Assembly (NCBI GenBank): GCA_023512835.1
Contig: CM042084.1
Location: 51,672,531-51,736,530, forward strand
DNA: 64,000 nucleotides
Origin: Taxillus chinensis
Taxonomy: Eukaryota; Streptophyta; Magnoliopsida; Santalales; Loranthaceae
Direction: 5' to 3'
Shown piece by piece: positions 47,487 to 60,133 of the stretch (the stretch's first letter is position 1; each line of letters begins with the position of its first letter). The position numbers and the translations under genes are program-made. A model generated the notes under the pieces. That model was given only the letters and a program-made list of their open reading frames with translations, searched no databases and was not told where the DNA came from.

Positions 47487-49247
47487 TGTAAGGACCCGTA
47501 CCTTGAGTTAGTCGGTTTGCCTCCTGAGTAGAGTTTTTCTAGATTTTGACCTAGTAAATGGACTCCAATGAATTCACGTGCAAAAGGAAAGATGCTTAGA
47601 ATGGTGTCCTCTATCTACCACAGAAGTTTCAGGCCAAATGGACATGTATGTGAGGTGCACGTGATATGGGTCGAATTCACGTGCAAGTGTGGTTGTCTTC
47701 TAAATGATGCAAGGAGGCTAGGGGTGAAGTTTGAGAGCATTTGGAGTGCATATGGAGTTGCACGTGAATTGGGGAATTCACGTGCAAATTGGCGTGCAGG
47801 CATATTTTTGCATGGTTCCCTTGGTTTTGACATTCTAAGGAACTTTCTCCAAAGGACCATGTTGAAATTCCGAGTATTTTGGCCTATATGGGTGCGGAAA
47901 GGTGCTAACTTGTGTGATCAAAACTACGTCGTTTTGATGCTTTGGGAGCCACTTAATCAAAACTACGTCGTTTTGATGTTGTGTTGTCTATATAAGGAGG
48001 AGAAGCTCTTTGTTTTAGGTTTAGGGTTCACTTCATCCTGCGGCCGTCGTAGAGAGAGAGAGCTAGAGAGAGAGAAGGAAGGGGGAGTTCTTTGGTTTCT
48101 TCTGGAGCATCTCGCGTGGGGAGGACGGCGTTTAGCGCGGGAGCAAGGAAGATCTGTTGTAAGGTAGGGATTTTGTTCTTCCTAAATCCTCCTCTGTCCT
48201 AGGGTCCTAGGGCAGAATATGAGTTATATCTGTTATATTATTTATATGTAAATTCATATAGGTGTGACCTCCTATATGAATGTTGGCCTTCAATGGCGAT
48301 TTTGGTGTTTCTAGTGTTTGTGTGATGCATGAAAAGTGTTTGATAAAATGCCTGTATGACATGCCTGCTACATGTTTGATGAAATGCCTGTGTGAACTTA
48401 GCTGTGTGTATATGCCCATCATGTGTTTGGTAATATGTCCGTGTGACTGGACTTGTGGTTTAGTGTATGTATGTATGCTGGATGTTTGCTCTATGGCCTG
48501 AATGGTTGGGCTTGTGCGCTTGTGAATGGGTGCACACCAAGTGTTTGGTTGTATGCTTGAGTGACCATGTGTGTTGTGTGCTTGACTGTGGTATCTGGCC
48601 TGAAGAGGCGGTTAAATCACTTGGCCTGAAGAGGCGGTTAAATCACTTGGCCTGAAGAGGCGGTTAAATCACTTGGCCTGAAGAGGCAGTTAAATAACTT
48701 GGCCTGAAGAGGCGGTTAAATCACTTGTGGTTAAAGTGTTAGCCTGTGTGGCAGTGGAAGATTGTGAATTGTTGATGTGGTTGTTATTATGTCTGTTGAA
48801 ATCATTGTACACAACACTGCACTTGTACACATGGCATGTAGATGCTAGGAACATGGGATGGGTTGGGGAGACATGATCCCTACTGAGCTGTGGTTGCTCA
48901 CCCCTCCTACTGTGTTTGTTGGTTTTTTCCAGGGACTTACAGGCGTTAGGTGGATACACCAAGGTGGAAGACCCTCTCCACTTTATTGTTCATTTCAGTA
49001 ATGTACTTTTATGATTTATGTAACCCCAGGGAGGGGAATGTACTAAAGGATTGAACTGTAATCAGGGACTTGGTTGTTTTGTGAACCTTTGATGTTTTGG
49101 AATTAAATAAAGATGTGGCTTATTTGATTTATTGTAATTGTTAGACTTGCTTGTGTGGCATCCAGTAATCCAACCCCATTGCCCTCCGTGTGGGTGAATG
49201 GGGAGTCACGTACCGGTTTCCTCGGGTTGGAAATCCGGGGCGTGACA
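47487..49247 (+). repeat. Gypsy-3 3' LTR
   Basis: Starts TGTAAGGACCCGTACC and ends GGGGCGTGACA. The paired ACGT palindromes lie at 47926-47978, the TATA box CTATATAAGG at about 47989, a GA tract at 48053-48076 and the minisatellite at 48594-48726. Its 3' two-thirds match 1-1186. Confidence 0.95.
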
Positions 49248-50446
49248 GGATCATTCGTGCGGACTAAGAACCTAAAAGCTACGGACTAAGAAATCCGCAC
49301 CTAATACTTCAAATGGACTAAGTCAAATAGATGTGGAGTAAGAATCTTAGTCTACAAAGTCGCACGGAATAAGAGAGTCGTCACAGAGTTTAAAAGTTAA
49401 GTCTTCTACTCAACCGGACTAAAGTAAAGAAGACACAGAGTAAGGAATCCCAGTCTTCCATACATGCGGAGTAAGGAAGCACTTCTACGAAATAAGGACT
49501 TGAGTCTTTATTTGTACGGAGTAAGGAAACTAGATGCGGAGTAAGGAATCCGAACCAGTCACTCATGCGGAGTAAGGATGTGCTGATACGGAGTAAGCCA
49601 TCTGTTCCTTTAACTCATGCAGAGTAAGGAAACTAGATGCGGAGTAAGGAAGTGCTAATGCGGAGTAAGCACTCCGACCTTCTCTTTCATACGGAGTAAG
49701 GAAGCGCTTACATGGAATAAGGATTCCAGTACCAAATTGATACGGAGTAAGCAATCAGTATTACGGAGTAAGGATCCGAGCTTAGTTTAGCACCGAGTAA
49801 GGAACCTTACACCGGATTTAAGAAGACGCTACTTCAACTTATCCCTTCGTATTCAAAGTCACCAGCTCGCTGGTTCCCGATGTAAGACTAACTTGTTGAA
49901 AACTTAAAGCACCTTACATGTGGACCATCCGGATATGTGGACGCAACTTTAACTACACTTGGGAACTTACAAAGACTCTTATGCGTTGCAAACCCAAGAT
50001 CTTGAAGACCAGATCCGTAGCAATTGAGGTAGAGAGATTTCCAAGAGATAGTAAATGTGCACAATATCCGGAACAACAAGTTCCAAGGTTGTCTCTTGTG
50101 GATGTCGCTATAAATAGTAACACTTGTACATTTTATGTGAGTGTATAAGTGAACGTGTAATAGTTTTGTGTATGTACAAAAGCTCATTGAGATCATAGAG
50201 GCTAGCGTGTGCGTGCTTGTAAATAGAGTGTTAAAGAGTTGTTAAGTAGGTCTAAAAGCTTTCAAGCTTTAGTCTGCTTCTATTTTGTTGTATTTATCAT
50301 ACTGATAATAAAACAAAATTCTTCCACTATCTGGTTATCTTCCGCATTGATTCTATCTCTTAACCAGATAAGTATTGTGCTAAAGAGTTATAAAACAGTT
50401 TTGATAAGAGCCTATTCAACCCCCTCTAGGCTCCCAGGGACCAACA
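49248..50446 (+). repeat. Copia 3' LTR (5' truncated), inferred
   Basis: Follows gypsy-3 directly. It has a TATAAATAG box (50109-50117), and ends CAACCCCCTCTAGG ... GGACCAACA, the usual 3' end style of plant copia LTRs. It is probably the right LTR of the copia element at 21862 onwards; the partner LTR is outside the window, so this cannot be confirmed here. Confidence 0.6.
49260..49800 (+). repeat. Degenerate tandem repeat with CGGAGTAAG core
   Basis: At least a dozen units of the type ATGCGGAGTAAGGAA with irregular spacing. It lies in the upstream (U3) part of the inferred copia LTR, where enhancer repeats are common. Confidence 0.75.
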
Positions 50447-50665
50447 TGTTTTTTTTAGTTAGGTTCGTGATAGTACTTTTCTTTTTGTTTTGTCTGGTTT
50501 TCAAAAAAAATGGAAAAGATTGTTCTCAGTTTGTTCTGTTGATTGTTTGAAAAGGTTACATAGTTTGGAAATGATGCAGTCTTGGCCTTGCTCCCCATTC
50601 GGCTCACCTACTTATTAATTATCTGGATATTGGTCACTGTTTGCCTCCTATTTATATATATAATT
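50447..50665. other. Short host segment left of gypsy-4
   Basis: AT-rich, no gene seen. It ends with TAATT (50661-50665), the left target-site copy of gypsy-4. Its continuation is at 60134. Confidence 0.5.
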
Positions 50666-51229
50666 TTTAAGGACCCGTACCTTGAGTTAGTCACAGTTTT
50701 GCCTTCTGAGTAGGGTTTTTTCTAGATTTTGACCTAGTGAATGGGCTCAAATGAATTCACGTGTAAAAGGAAAGATGCTTAGAATGATGTCCTCTATCTA
50801 CCACAGAAGTTTCAGGCCAAACGGACGTGTATGTGAGGTGCACGTGAAATGGGTCCATTTCACGTGCAAGTGTGGTTGTCTTCTACATGATGCAAGGAGG
50901 CTAGGGGTGAAGTTTGAGCGCATTTGGGGTGCATATGGAGTTACACGTGAATTGGGGAATTCACGTTCAAATTGGCGTGCAGCCATATTTTTGCATGGTT
51001 CCCTTGGTTTTGACATTCTAATGATCTTTCTCCAAAGGACCATGTTGAAATTCTGAGTATTTTGGCCTATATGGGTGCGGAAAGGTGCTAACGTGTGTGA
51101 TCAAAACTACGTCATTTTGATCCTGGGATTTACTTAATCAAAACTACGTCATTTTGATGTGGGTAGTGTCTATATAATGAGGGCTTGAGTTTGAGTTTAG
51201 GGTTCTTGTGTTCTTCTTTGCTGCACCAC

Positions 51230-51264
<35 letters not shown>

Positions 51265-52644
51265 CTCCTGGGCGATTGCCGTGGTGGTTCGCATCGTTGG
51301 AAGGTGTCTAGCGTAGAGGTTAGGACAAAAGTCTGAGGTAGGGATTCATGTTCTTCCTAACTCTCCTCTGTTCTAGGATATTCACCTATATATATATATA
51401 TATATATATAAATCCATATAGGTGTGATCTCCTATATGGATGTTGGTCCTCAGTGGCATGTTCTGTTGATTCTGATGTTGAATTTGGCCTGAGGATTTTC
51501 TGGGTTTGTTTATGCCCACCATGTGTTTGATGAAATGTCTGTGAGGCCTGCACACTATGTATTTGATAAAATGTCTGTGAGGCCTGCATGCCATGTATTC
51601 AATATAATGCCTGTGAGACCTTGTATATGAGTGTCTGATGATATACCTGTGTGACTGGTGTGTACTGTGTTTGATTTGTATTTGATAAAAAGCTTGTGAG
51701 GCTGATGTGTGTGGCTTGCATCTGACCATGTTGGTCCCTCTGAAATAAAGTGTAAATGTTGTGCTGAGTTTACATGTTGAGATGTAATGCTATGCTGTTC
51801 TGCTGGTCTGTTTGAGACTGAGCTGAGATATGGGCGAGGCACAATAGCTGGACCCCTTGAGATTTGGCCAGGACATGGTCCTGAGTCTCGGTGTAGTACT
51901 AACGACGGTGGGCTAAGTCTACACCCATTCCTGAGGGTAGGTATGGCGCCCGAGGAGGTGGTTGACCATATCTGACTCGGGTGGAAAATGTTGCATTGGT
52001 GTCCATGCAACATTCGCCTGGATGTGGTATGTCATGTCGCCGTGGTGGCGGGGTGTCCTCTGCCTTTCAGTGCGGGCTCAGGTAAAGAGTGTTTACTGGT
52101 TGATGTTTGCTGCTTTAGCCTTAGGCACGACACGAGCACAAGCATACACATATCATGCGTGTTGTAGAGCGGGACGGGTCTGGGGAGACTGGATCCCTAC
52201 TGAGCTAAGGTTTGCTCACCCCTCCTATAAACTGTCCTTTTGCAGGGTTTAGCAGGCGGTAGGTGAAGGCTGAGGAGCTAGGTCCCTGAGGCTGGGAGTT
52301 TTATGTTATTTCCTTTGTTATACTCTGGTTTTATGTTCTAGAATTTGGTTTGGTTTTATTTGTAACAGTACACCTGGCTTCATAGGGGTTTTTCCCCGAC
52401 TGGGTTGTAATAAACATTTAGTCTTTGAAATGAAATAAAATGAGATGTTGTTATTCAATTTGTGTTTGTGTGCATGGTTTGGGAGCAGGAGCATGCCCCT
52501 TGGCATGTTAGCCTGGTTATGCATGTTTGGGACAAGACCCGTGCGAAGTCCTTTTAAGGTGCTTGCACCAACCCCTTGTCCCTTCGGGTGCGGGCATGGG
52601 CGGTCACTACTCATTTCCAAGTGGAAGGAAATTGGGGCGTGACA
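50666..52644 (+). repeat. Gypsy-4 5' LTR
   Basis: Contains the ACGT palindrome pair (about 51102-51158, decayed to ACGTCATTTT), TATA box TCTATATAATG (about 51170), a GA tract (51233-51262) and a TA microsatellite (51389-51410). Ends GGGGCGTGACA. Confidence 0.95.
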
Positions 52645-52647
52645 ATA

Positions 52648-52659
52648 TGGTATCGAGCG
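52648..52659 (+). other. Gypsy-4 primer-binding site, altered
   Basis: TGGTATCGAGCG, where the family has TGGTATCAGAGC. The change is the CAG-to-CG pattern seen across the window, so it may be a sequence error. Confidence 0.8.
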
Positions 52660-53108
52660 ATAGTTCATGGTCTGGTGGACCTAGGATAGTGGGGAGGCCT
52701 GGCCGCTTCGAGACTCTTAGGAGGCGGTATAGGACACGCCCGATCAACGTGGTCCTATCTGGTCTTCTGGGTGTACTCAGGGGTAGTTAGACCAAGGAGT
52801 AGGGCATTTGCATTTGGGTTGAGGGTGCATACATGCATTGGCATTAGGGCACTAGTTTAATTTCAGTATGAGTATCGTGATTGGACATGCTATGTTGCTG
52901 AAACTTGTTGCTAAAAACAAAATTTTGTTGCTGTGAAAGTCAGTGATTTTCTGTGAGGCTTGTTGCTATGAATTGCTGCTGTGTACTTCTGTGATTTACC
53001 TGTGTATTTAAATGTAAAACGTTGCTTGAGTACCTCATGGCCCATGGGGATGAGGGTGTGTAGAGCTTGAGAGAAGCTGATCCTAGTTTGGTTTAAATTA
53101 TGTAGACT
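52660..53108 (+). other. Gypsy-4 5' leader
   Basis: Non-coding, with several TGCTGTGAAAGT-like and TTGTTGCT phrases around 52890-52990. No gene. Confidence 0.6.
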
Positions 53109-54475
53109 ATGCCTCCTAGGAGAGTAACCCGAGCTACTCCAGCTGTAGAAGATGAATCTTCCGCACGTCTTTGGAGAGGAAAGAGGACAGCATGTAGAGG
53201 GCGATGATCCCCTGGAGCGGATCATGGCCCAAGTCCGGGCCCTAAGTGAGAACGTGCAAGGCATGCGTGAGGACCTCAAGGGAGAGATCCTAAACGAGGT
53301 GCGTCAGGAGATGATGGCACGACAGGCAGTGCCACCCTCTCCACCCCGTGAGGCGGAACCTCCGTGTAAGCAGGAAGTGCCGGTGAGGCGGGAAGAGGGA
53401 GACGTGTTGATGCAGTTCCGAAAGGAACATCCACCAAGGTTCAAGGGAGGAGCTGAACCTCTAGGAGCAGAGCACTGGCTGCGGCAGATCGAGCATGTGT
53501 TCTCCTTTCTTCGACCCCGGGAGGAAGACAAAGTGAGACTAGCAGTCCGGCAGTTGGAGGAGGAAGCCTTGGAATGGTGGCTTAGCATCTCAGGAAGCCA
53601 GGACATGGCGACCATGGCCTGGGATGAGTTCCTCCAGCTGTTCCATGAGGAGTTCTTTCCAGAGTCATTGCGGTGGTAGAAGCGGGAGGAGTTCAGCAGC
53701 CTGAAGCAGGGATCGCGCTTAGTAGCAGAGTATGAGCGAGATTTCAGGGGGCTGAGTCGGTTTGCTCCAGAAGCAATATCAAGGGAGGACCTGAAGGCCC
53801 ATAAGTTTACCATGGGTCTCAAACCTACCCTGAAGCAAAGGGTGGAGATGCTGCGATCGAAGACCTACTTTGAAGTCGTGGACACCGCCAAGATTGTTGA
53901 GAGAGGATTAGAGGAGGGAAGACAGGCTCACCAGGAGCGGATGGGGCAGAGCGCGCGCGACAAGCACGGTGAAGCCAAGAGGCAGAAGGTTGAGCCCGGG
54001 AGTGGGACTTTTCCCAAGGATAGGGGCCAAGCTTCAATGGCTCCGCCCAGATCCCGTTACTTTGGAGGACAGGGGAGTGCTGGTGGGAACTTCCCAAGCG
54101 GGTGTACCTGTTGTGGCCTGTCGGGGCACGTCAAACGTGAGTGCCCCAAGCAAGACTTGACGTGTCATAGGCGTGGGAAGGTGGGACACATCGGCAAGGT
54201 GTGTTTCAGCAAGGGGAACAGACCGGGGAGCTGGAAGCTTAGCACAAGGGAGCAGGGGTGGGACCCAATTTCAAGCCCTAGCTCCTAAGCCGGCACATTC
54301 GTGGCAGGCCGGTCAAGCCGGTTCCGGTCACACTAGGCCACAGGGGGAGAGGCAACCACAAGGAGGATCGGAGGGGCGTCCCGGTGGACTGCAGCCAGGA
54401 GCAAAAGGGAAGGCAAGTGAGGCTAGTGGCGGGGCAGGCCAAGGCAGAGTGTTCGCGCTTACCTCGACCCGGTGA
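53109..54475 (+). pseudogene. Gypsy-4 gag
   Basis: The start MPPRRVTRATPAVEDES is shared with gypsy-1. After an early frame change (about 53150-53200) the main frame carries a coiled-coil-like stretch (IMAQVRALSENVQGMREDLK), the gag core (LEEEALEWWLSISG, FLQLFHEEFFPE, YERDFRGLSRFAPEA) and knuckles CTCCGLSGHVKREC (about 54105) and a second with a Cys-to-Arg-type loss (CHRRGKVGHIGKVC). A TAG at 53677-53679 stands where CAG is expected (WQKREEF in relatives). Confidence 0.85.
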
Positions 54476-57400
54476 AATGGAGGAATTACCATCACCCTCC
54501 GAGGAAGGTGGGGCTGGACCTTCGGTGGTTCGAGGTACTATTCTAATATCTCGCACCGTTGTTGTTCTTTGCATTGTTTGATACCGGAGCTTCATGTTCC
54601 CTGATTGCTAAGTCCTTGGTGGAGAGCCTTGGACTTGATTGTGTGGAGGCTGATAGACCTCTGAGGGTTAAGTCCCCAATGGGAGGTGTGGAGTTGATCC
54701 ACCAAATGTGTCGAGAGTGTGCGCTTACGATAGGAGAGGTTGACCTCTCATTTGATTTGTACGTAATGCCCATGAGGACTTTTAGTTTGATTCCGGGGAT
54801 GGATGGTTGATGGCCTTTCCAGGCTAAGATTGACTCGCTATAGGCGACGAGTATCATTTACTACACCCACAGGATCTTCCTGTACCCTAGTGGGTGAATG
54901 GGATAGGAATGCTGGGAGAGCTGGACCGACGAGGGAGCTATGGGGCAATATTACCCATAGGCTTGCCACCCTAACCTTTGAGGAGGAAGGTAACTTAGAG
55001 AAAAGGGTGTGGCCAGATGTTGTCGAGAATTTCCAATATGTCTTTCCTGGGGAGTTGTTGGAGTTGCCTCCACACAGAAGTATCGAGTTCACGGTTGAAC
55101 TGTTGCCAGGGGTGGGACCCATCTCACAAGTAGCATACCGGATGGGACCTGCTGAGTTGCAGGAGCTTCAGAAGCAAATAAAGGAACTGGGAGATAAAGG
55201 TTTTATCCGTCCTAGTACCTCACCTTGGGGTGCACCGGTCTTGTTTGCTAAGAAGGCAGATGGTTCGTTGCGACTTTGCATTGATTATCGGAAGCTGAAT
55301 CAAGTAACGGTAAAGAACAAATACCCTTTGCCACGGATCGATGACTTATTCGACCAGCTGAGTAGAGCACGATGGTTCTCAAAAATCGATCTGCGTTCGG
55401 GATATCATCAATTGAGGGTCAGGAGCGAAGACATCCCTAAGACGGCATTCAGGTGCAGATACGGACACTATGAGTGGTTAGTGATGCCTTTTGGGCTCAC
55501 GAACGCACTGCCGTGTTCATGCATCTAATGAATCAGGTATTTGCCCCATACCTGGATTCCTTCGTGGTGGTATTTATTGACGACATCCTTGTGTACTCCA
55601 AAACCCAAGCTGAGCATGAGGAGCACTTGGCCGTGGTGCTGCAGGCGCTACGAGATCATCACTTGTATGCTAAATTTAGCAAGTGTGACTTTTGGATGCG
55701 AGAGGTGCATTTTCTTGGGCATGTGGTATCTGCCGAAGGAGTTAGAGTGGACCCAACCAAGATTGAGTCCGTAGCATCTTGGAAGAGGCCCACAAATGTT
55801 TTTGAGATCCGGAGTTTCTTGGGTCTGGCAGGGTATTACCGGCGTTTTGTGGAAGGATTTTCTCGGTTGGCGGCGCCCATGACAGCTCTTACACGGAAGG
55901 GAGCCAAATTCGAGTGGACGGACAAGTGCCAGCAGGCATTCGAGGAGTTGAAGACTCGCCTGACTACTACACCGGTGTTGAGTCTACCGCAGGAGGGAGT
56001 GCCATTCGAGGTGTATTGTGATGCGTCTCGCGTTGGACTGGGGTGTGTTCTGATGCAAGAACGCCAAGTCATAGCATATGGCTCGCGACACTGAAGTCCC
56101 ATGAGCAAAATTACCCAACACACGACCTGGAGTTAGCAGCGATTATTTTTGCCCTGAAGTCTTGGCGACATTACCTGTTGGGAGAGAAATTTGTGGTATA
56201 TACTGACCACAAAAGCCTACAGTATATCTTCACCCAGAGAGAGCTAAATTTGCGACAACGGAGGTGGGTAGAGTACCTGCAAATGTTTGACTTCATACTC
56301 TCCTACACGCCTGGGAAGGGAAATTTAGTAGCCGACGCGCTAAGTAGAAAAGGGAAAGGTGAGGTTTCCATGACAGAATGGAAAATGATGGAGCAGTTGG
56401 CAGTGCTTCATGTGCAACCTGCTTTCAGCAGTGAGGGAGCTATCCTGTGTCCTCTCATTGTGATACCAGAGTTGTATCAGCGTGTCCATGAGGGACAGTT
56501 AGGCGACGTGGACTGTGAGGTGATCCGGGCCCAGATAAAGGCCAGGAGAGCCGTCGAGAGTTGGACAGAAGGACTTGAGCATGAGCTGAAATTTCGAGGG
56601 TGTTTGATAGTACCACCTTCGTTGCGTGAGGATGTCTTTGAGGGAATTTCATCATTCCCGTTTGGCTGTACATCCAGGAGGAACTAAGATGTATCATGCC
56701 GTTCGCGCACGTCCTGGTGGCCGGGGGCTGAAACGGAGGGTAGTAGAGTTTGTTTCCAGGTGCCTTACCTGTCGGCAAGTGAAGGCAGAGCACCAACGAC
56801 CCGCTGGTCAATTGCGGCCTTTACCTGTAGGCGAGTGGAAGTGGGAGCATATTACCATGGACTTCGTGACGGGACTTCCTACCACTTCTGGGAGGAAGGA
56901 CATGATTTGGGTCATAGTGGACCGCTTAACTAAGTCAGCCCATTTCTTGGCAATTCGAGAGCGCGACTCTATCGGCACGTTAAGCCAGTTGTATGTTGAT
57001 GAGATTGTCCGCCTGCACGGAGTGCCCTTGTCTATTGTTTCGGACAGGGATGCACGGTTTACATCCCGGTTTTGGGGAGGTCTGCAGGAAGCATTAGGAA
57101 CCCGACTTAATTTGAGTACCGCATTCCATCCTGAGACTGATGGTCAGTCCGAGAGGACCATTCAAACATTGGAAGACTTGTTGAGGGCTTATGTACTTGA
57201 TTTTGGAGGATCATGGGCTTCCCACCTTCCTCTGGTGGAGTTTGCCTATAATAACGAGTTACCTGGTCTTCGATTGGGATGGCCCCGTTTGAGGCATTGT
57301 ATGGTCGACCGTGTCGGTCTCCATTATGTTGGGCAGAAGCTGGAGAGGCAGCTATGTTAGGACCTCAATTAGTCCAGGAGGCTACGGCAAAAGTTCAGCT

Positions 57401-57912
57401 GATTCGGCAATGCCTTCTTACAGCTCAGAGCAGACAGAAGTCTTATGCAGATCGCCGACGCCGACCGTTGGAGTTTTTGGTAGGAGACCACGTATTCCTT
57501 TGTGTTTCTGCACGGAGAGGGCATAAGAGATTTGGGACTGGGTCCAAGTTGTCCCCTCGGTACATTGGACCATTCGAGATTTTGAGCAGAGTTGGACCTG
57601 TTGTTTATAGGTTGGCGTTACCACCTAGTTTGAGCAGAGTTCATAATGTTTTACATGTATCCCAGTTGCGGAAATATCATCCAGATCCCACACACGTGCT
57701 AGATTGGGGTACCCTGGATCTTGGAGAGGATGTGTCTGTTGTCGAGGCACCCATCCGTATTGTAGATAGCGCGAGAAGCGGCTGCGAGGTAAGACTATTC
57801 CGTTGGTTCGGGTGTTGTGGCAACACCGAGGGCCGGAGGAAGAGAGCCCTGGGAACGTGAGGCTGAGATGCGTGCTCATTATCCTGATCTGTTCGAGGAT
57901 GAACAACTCTGA
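54476..57912 (+). pseudogene. Gypsy-4 pol (protease, RT, RNase H, integrase, chromodomain-like tail)
   Basis: Protease LFDTGASCSLIAKSL (about 54577). [22 protein letters not shown] (about 55198), [19 protein letters not shown] and the catalytic [13 protein letters not shown] (about 55568). RNase [15 protein letters not shown] (about 56011), HDLELAAIIFALKSWRHYL, YTPGKGNLVADALSRKG. Integrase [18 protein letters not shown] (about 56755), [32 protein letters not shown]. The tail LRKYHPDPTHVLDWGTLDL leads to the end at 57910-57912. Frame changes at about 54800, 55510, 56090, 56650, 57262 and 57780; those at 55510, 56090 and 57262 fall beside CTG/CAG-type triplets. Confidence 0.9.
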
Positions 57913-58155
57913 AGGAAGGGAGGAGGGCAAGCATCAAACTTCAACATAATCAGGTATTTGCCCAACTAGTTAGGTAACCTGAGAATATAACATCGCTACA
58001 TGACCATGTGGAGTGTATAAATGTGTGAAATAATTTGTGATTTGTTGTGTATTAATTTGTGCTAGAGGGTGTTAGAGGCCTATGCAGTGGTTGTGATTGT
58101 TTTCTTTCATTCCACCTTTTCTTTTCGAGGACGAAAAGTCTTAAGGGGGAGAGGA
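57913..58155 (+). other. Gypsy-4 3' untranslated region and polypurine tract
   Basis: Ends with the CTTTTCGAGGACGAAAAG motif (about 58121-58138) and AAGGGGGAGAGGA (58143-58155). Confidence 0.8.
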
Positions 58156-58859
58156 TGTAAGGACCCGTACCTTGAGTTAGTCACACTTTTGCCTTCTAAG
58201 TAGGGTTTTTTCTAGATTTTAACCTAGTGAATGGGCTCAAATGAATTCACGTGCAAAAGGAAAGATGCTTAGAATGATGTCCTCTATCTACCACAGAAGT
58301 TTTAGGCCAAACGGACGTGTATGTGAGGTGCACGTGAAATGGGTCCATTTCACGTGCAAGTGTGTTGGTACATGATGCAAGGAGGCTGGGGGTGAAGTTT
58401 GAGCGCATTTGGGGTGCATATGGAGTTGCACGTGAATTGGGGAATTCACGTTCAAATTGGCGTGCAGCCATATTTTTGCATGGTTCCCTTGGTTTTGACA
58501 TTCTAATGATCTTTCTCCAAAGGACCATGTTGAAATTCTGAGTATTTTGGCCTATATGGGTGCGGAAAGGTGCTAACGTGTGTGATCAAAACTACGTCGT
58601 TTTGATCCTGGGATTTACTTAATCAAAACTACGTCATTTTGATGTGGGTAGTGTCTATATAATGAGGGCTTGAGTTTGAGTTTAGGGTTCTTGTGTTCTT
58701 CTTTTGCTGCATTGCCGCCAGAGAGAGAGAGAGGGGGGGGTCTCGGGCGATTGCCGTGGTGGTTCGCGTCGTTGGAAGGTGTCTAGCGTAGAGGTTAGGA
58801 CAAAAGTCTGAGGTAGGGATTCATGTTCTTCTTAACTCTCCTCTGTTCTAGGATATTCG

Positions 58860-58895
<36 letters not shown>

Positions 58896-60128
58896 AATCC
58901 ATATAGGTGTGATCTCCTATATGGATGTTGGCCCTCAGTGGCATGTTCTGTTGATTCTGATGTTGAATTTGGCCTGAGGATTTTCTGGGTTTGTTTATGC
59001 CCACCATGTGTTTGATGAAATGTCTGTGAGGCCTGCACACTATGTATTTGATAAAATGTCCGTGAGGCCTGCATGCCATGTATTCAATATAATGCCTGTG
59101 AGACCTTGTATATGAGTGTCGATGATATACCTGTGTGACTGGTGTGTCTTGTGTTTGATTTGTATTTGATAAAAAGCCTGTGAGGCCGATGTGTGTGGCT
59201 TGCATCCGACCATGTTGGTCCCTCCGAAATAAAGTGTAAATGTTGTCCTGAGTTTACATGTTGAGATGTAATGCTATCTTTGTTCGCTGGTCTGTTTGAG
59301 ACCGAGCCGAGATATGGGCGAGGCACAATAGCTGGACCCCTTGAGATTTGGCCAGGACATGGTCCTGAGTCTCGGTGTAACACTAACGACGGTGGGCTAA
59401 GTCTACACCCATTTCTGAGGGTAGGTATGGCGCCCGAGGAGGTGGTTGACCATATCGACTCGGGTGGAAAATGTTGCATTGGTGTCCATGCAACATTCGC
59501 CTGGATGTGGTATGTCATGTCGCCGTGGTGGCGGGGTGTCCTCTCGCCTTTCGGTGCGGGCTCAGGTAAAGAGTGTTTCCTGGTTGATGTTTCTTGCTTT
59601 AGCTTTAGGCACGACACGAGCACAAGCATACACATATCATGCGTGTTGTAGAGCGGGACGGGTCTGGGGAGACCGGATCCCTAACGAGCTAAGGTTTGCT
59701 CACCCCTCCTATAAACCTGTCCTTTTGCAGGGTTTACGAGCGGTAGGTGAAGGCCGAGGAGCTAGGTCCCCGAGGCCGGGAGTTTTATGTTATTTCCTTT
59801 GTTATACTCGGTTTTATGTTCTAGAATTTGGTTTGGTTTTATTTGTAACAAGACACCTGGCTTCATAGGGGTTTTTCCCCAGCGGGTTGTAATAAACATT
59901 TAGTCTTTGAAATGAAATAAAATGAGATATTGTTATTCAATTTGTGTTTGTGTGCATGGTTTGGGAGCAGGAGCATGCCCCTTGGCATGTTAGCCTGGTT
60001 GTGCATGTTTGGGACAGCACCCGTGCCAGAAGTCCTTTTAAGGTGCTTGCACCAACCCCTTGTCCCTTCAGGTGCGGGCATGGGCAGTCACTATTCATTT
60101 CCAAGTGGAAGGAAATTGGGGCGTGACA
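58156..60128 (+). repeat. Gypsy-4 3' LTR
   Basis: Pairs with 50666-52644. Many mismatches are CCG here against CTG in the 5' LTR, or CG here against CTG there (for example 59451 against 51967). TA microsatellite at 58863-58892. Confidence 0.95.
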
Positions 60129-60133
60129 TAATT

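Larger units (their letters stand above)
45136..49247 (+). mobile_element. Gypsy-3: gypsy element with truncated 5' LTR and internal deletion
   Basis: Only the last 43 bp of the 5' LTR remain (45136-45178), followed by the primer-binding site (45182-45193), leader, a pol remnant, polypurine tract (47474-47486) and a full 3' LTR (47487-49247). It abuts gypsy-2 head-to-head through about 13 unclear bases (45123-45135). Confidence 0.9.
21862..50446 (+). mobile_element. Ty1/copia element (SIRE/Maximus-like), 5' truncated and nested
   Basis: Gag-pol at 21862-27167, polypurine tracts at 27626-27750, an additional ORF (28861-30100 plus 35903-36529), and a likely 3' LTR part at 49248-50446. The left end is cut by the CACTA insertion at 21861. 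Later insertions are the geminivirus-like block (30101-35792) and gypsy-2/gypsy-3 (36530-49247). Copia order (integrase before RT) is clear; the SIRE-like assignment rests on the post-pol ORF and multiple polypurine tracts and is tentative. Confidence 0.7.
50666..60128 (+). mobile_element. Gypsy-4: complete gypsy chromovirus-type element, second subfamily
   Basis: LTRs 50666-52644 and 58156-60128, TSD TAATT on both sides (50661-50665, 60129-60133), primer-binding site at 52648-52659, polypurine tract at 58143-58155, and all gag-pol domains in order. The 5' LTR begins TTTAAGG where the 3' LTR begins TGTAAGG. Its LTRs share the first 550 bp with gypsy-1 to -3 but have a different 3' half without the minisatellite. 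Confidence 0.95.

Noticed and set aside
47568..48167. 199-codon ORF inside the gypsy-3 LTR
   Set aside because: It spans the promoter, palindromes and TATA box of the LTR, and matching frames in other LTR copies stop at different points. It is a chance frame in a conserved repeat.
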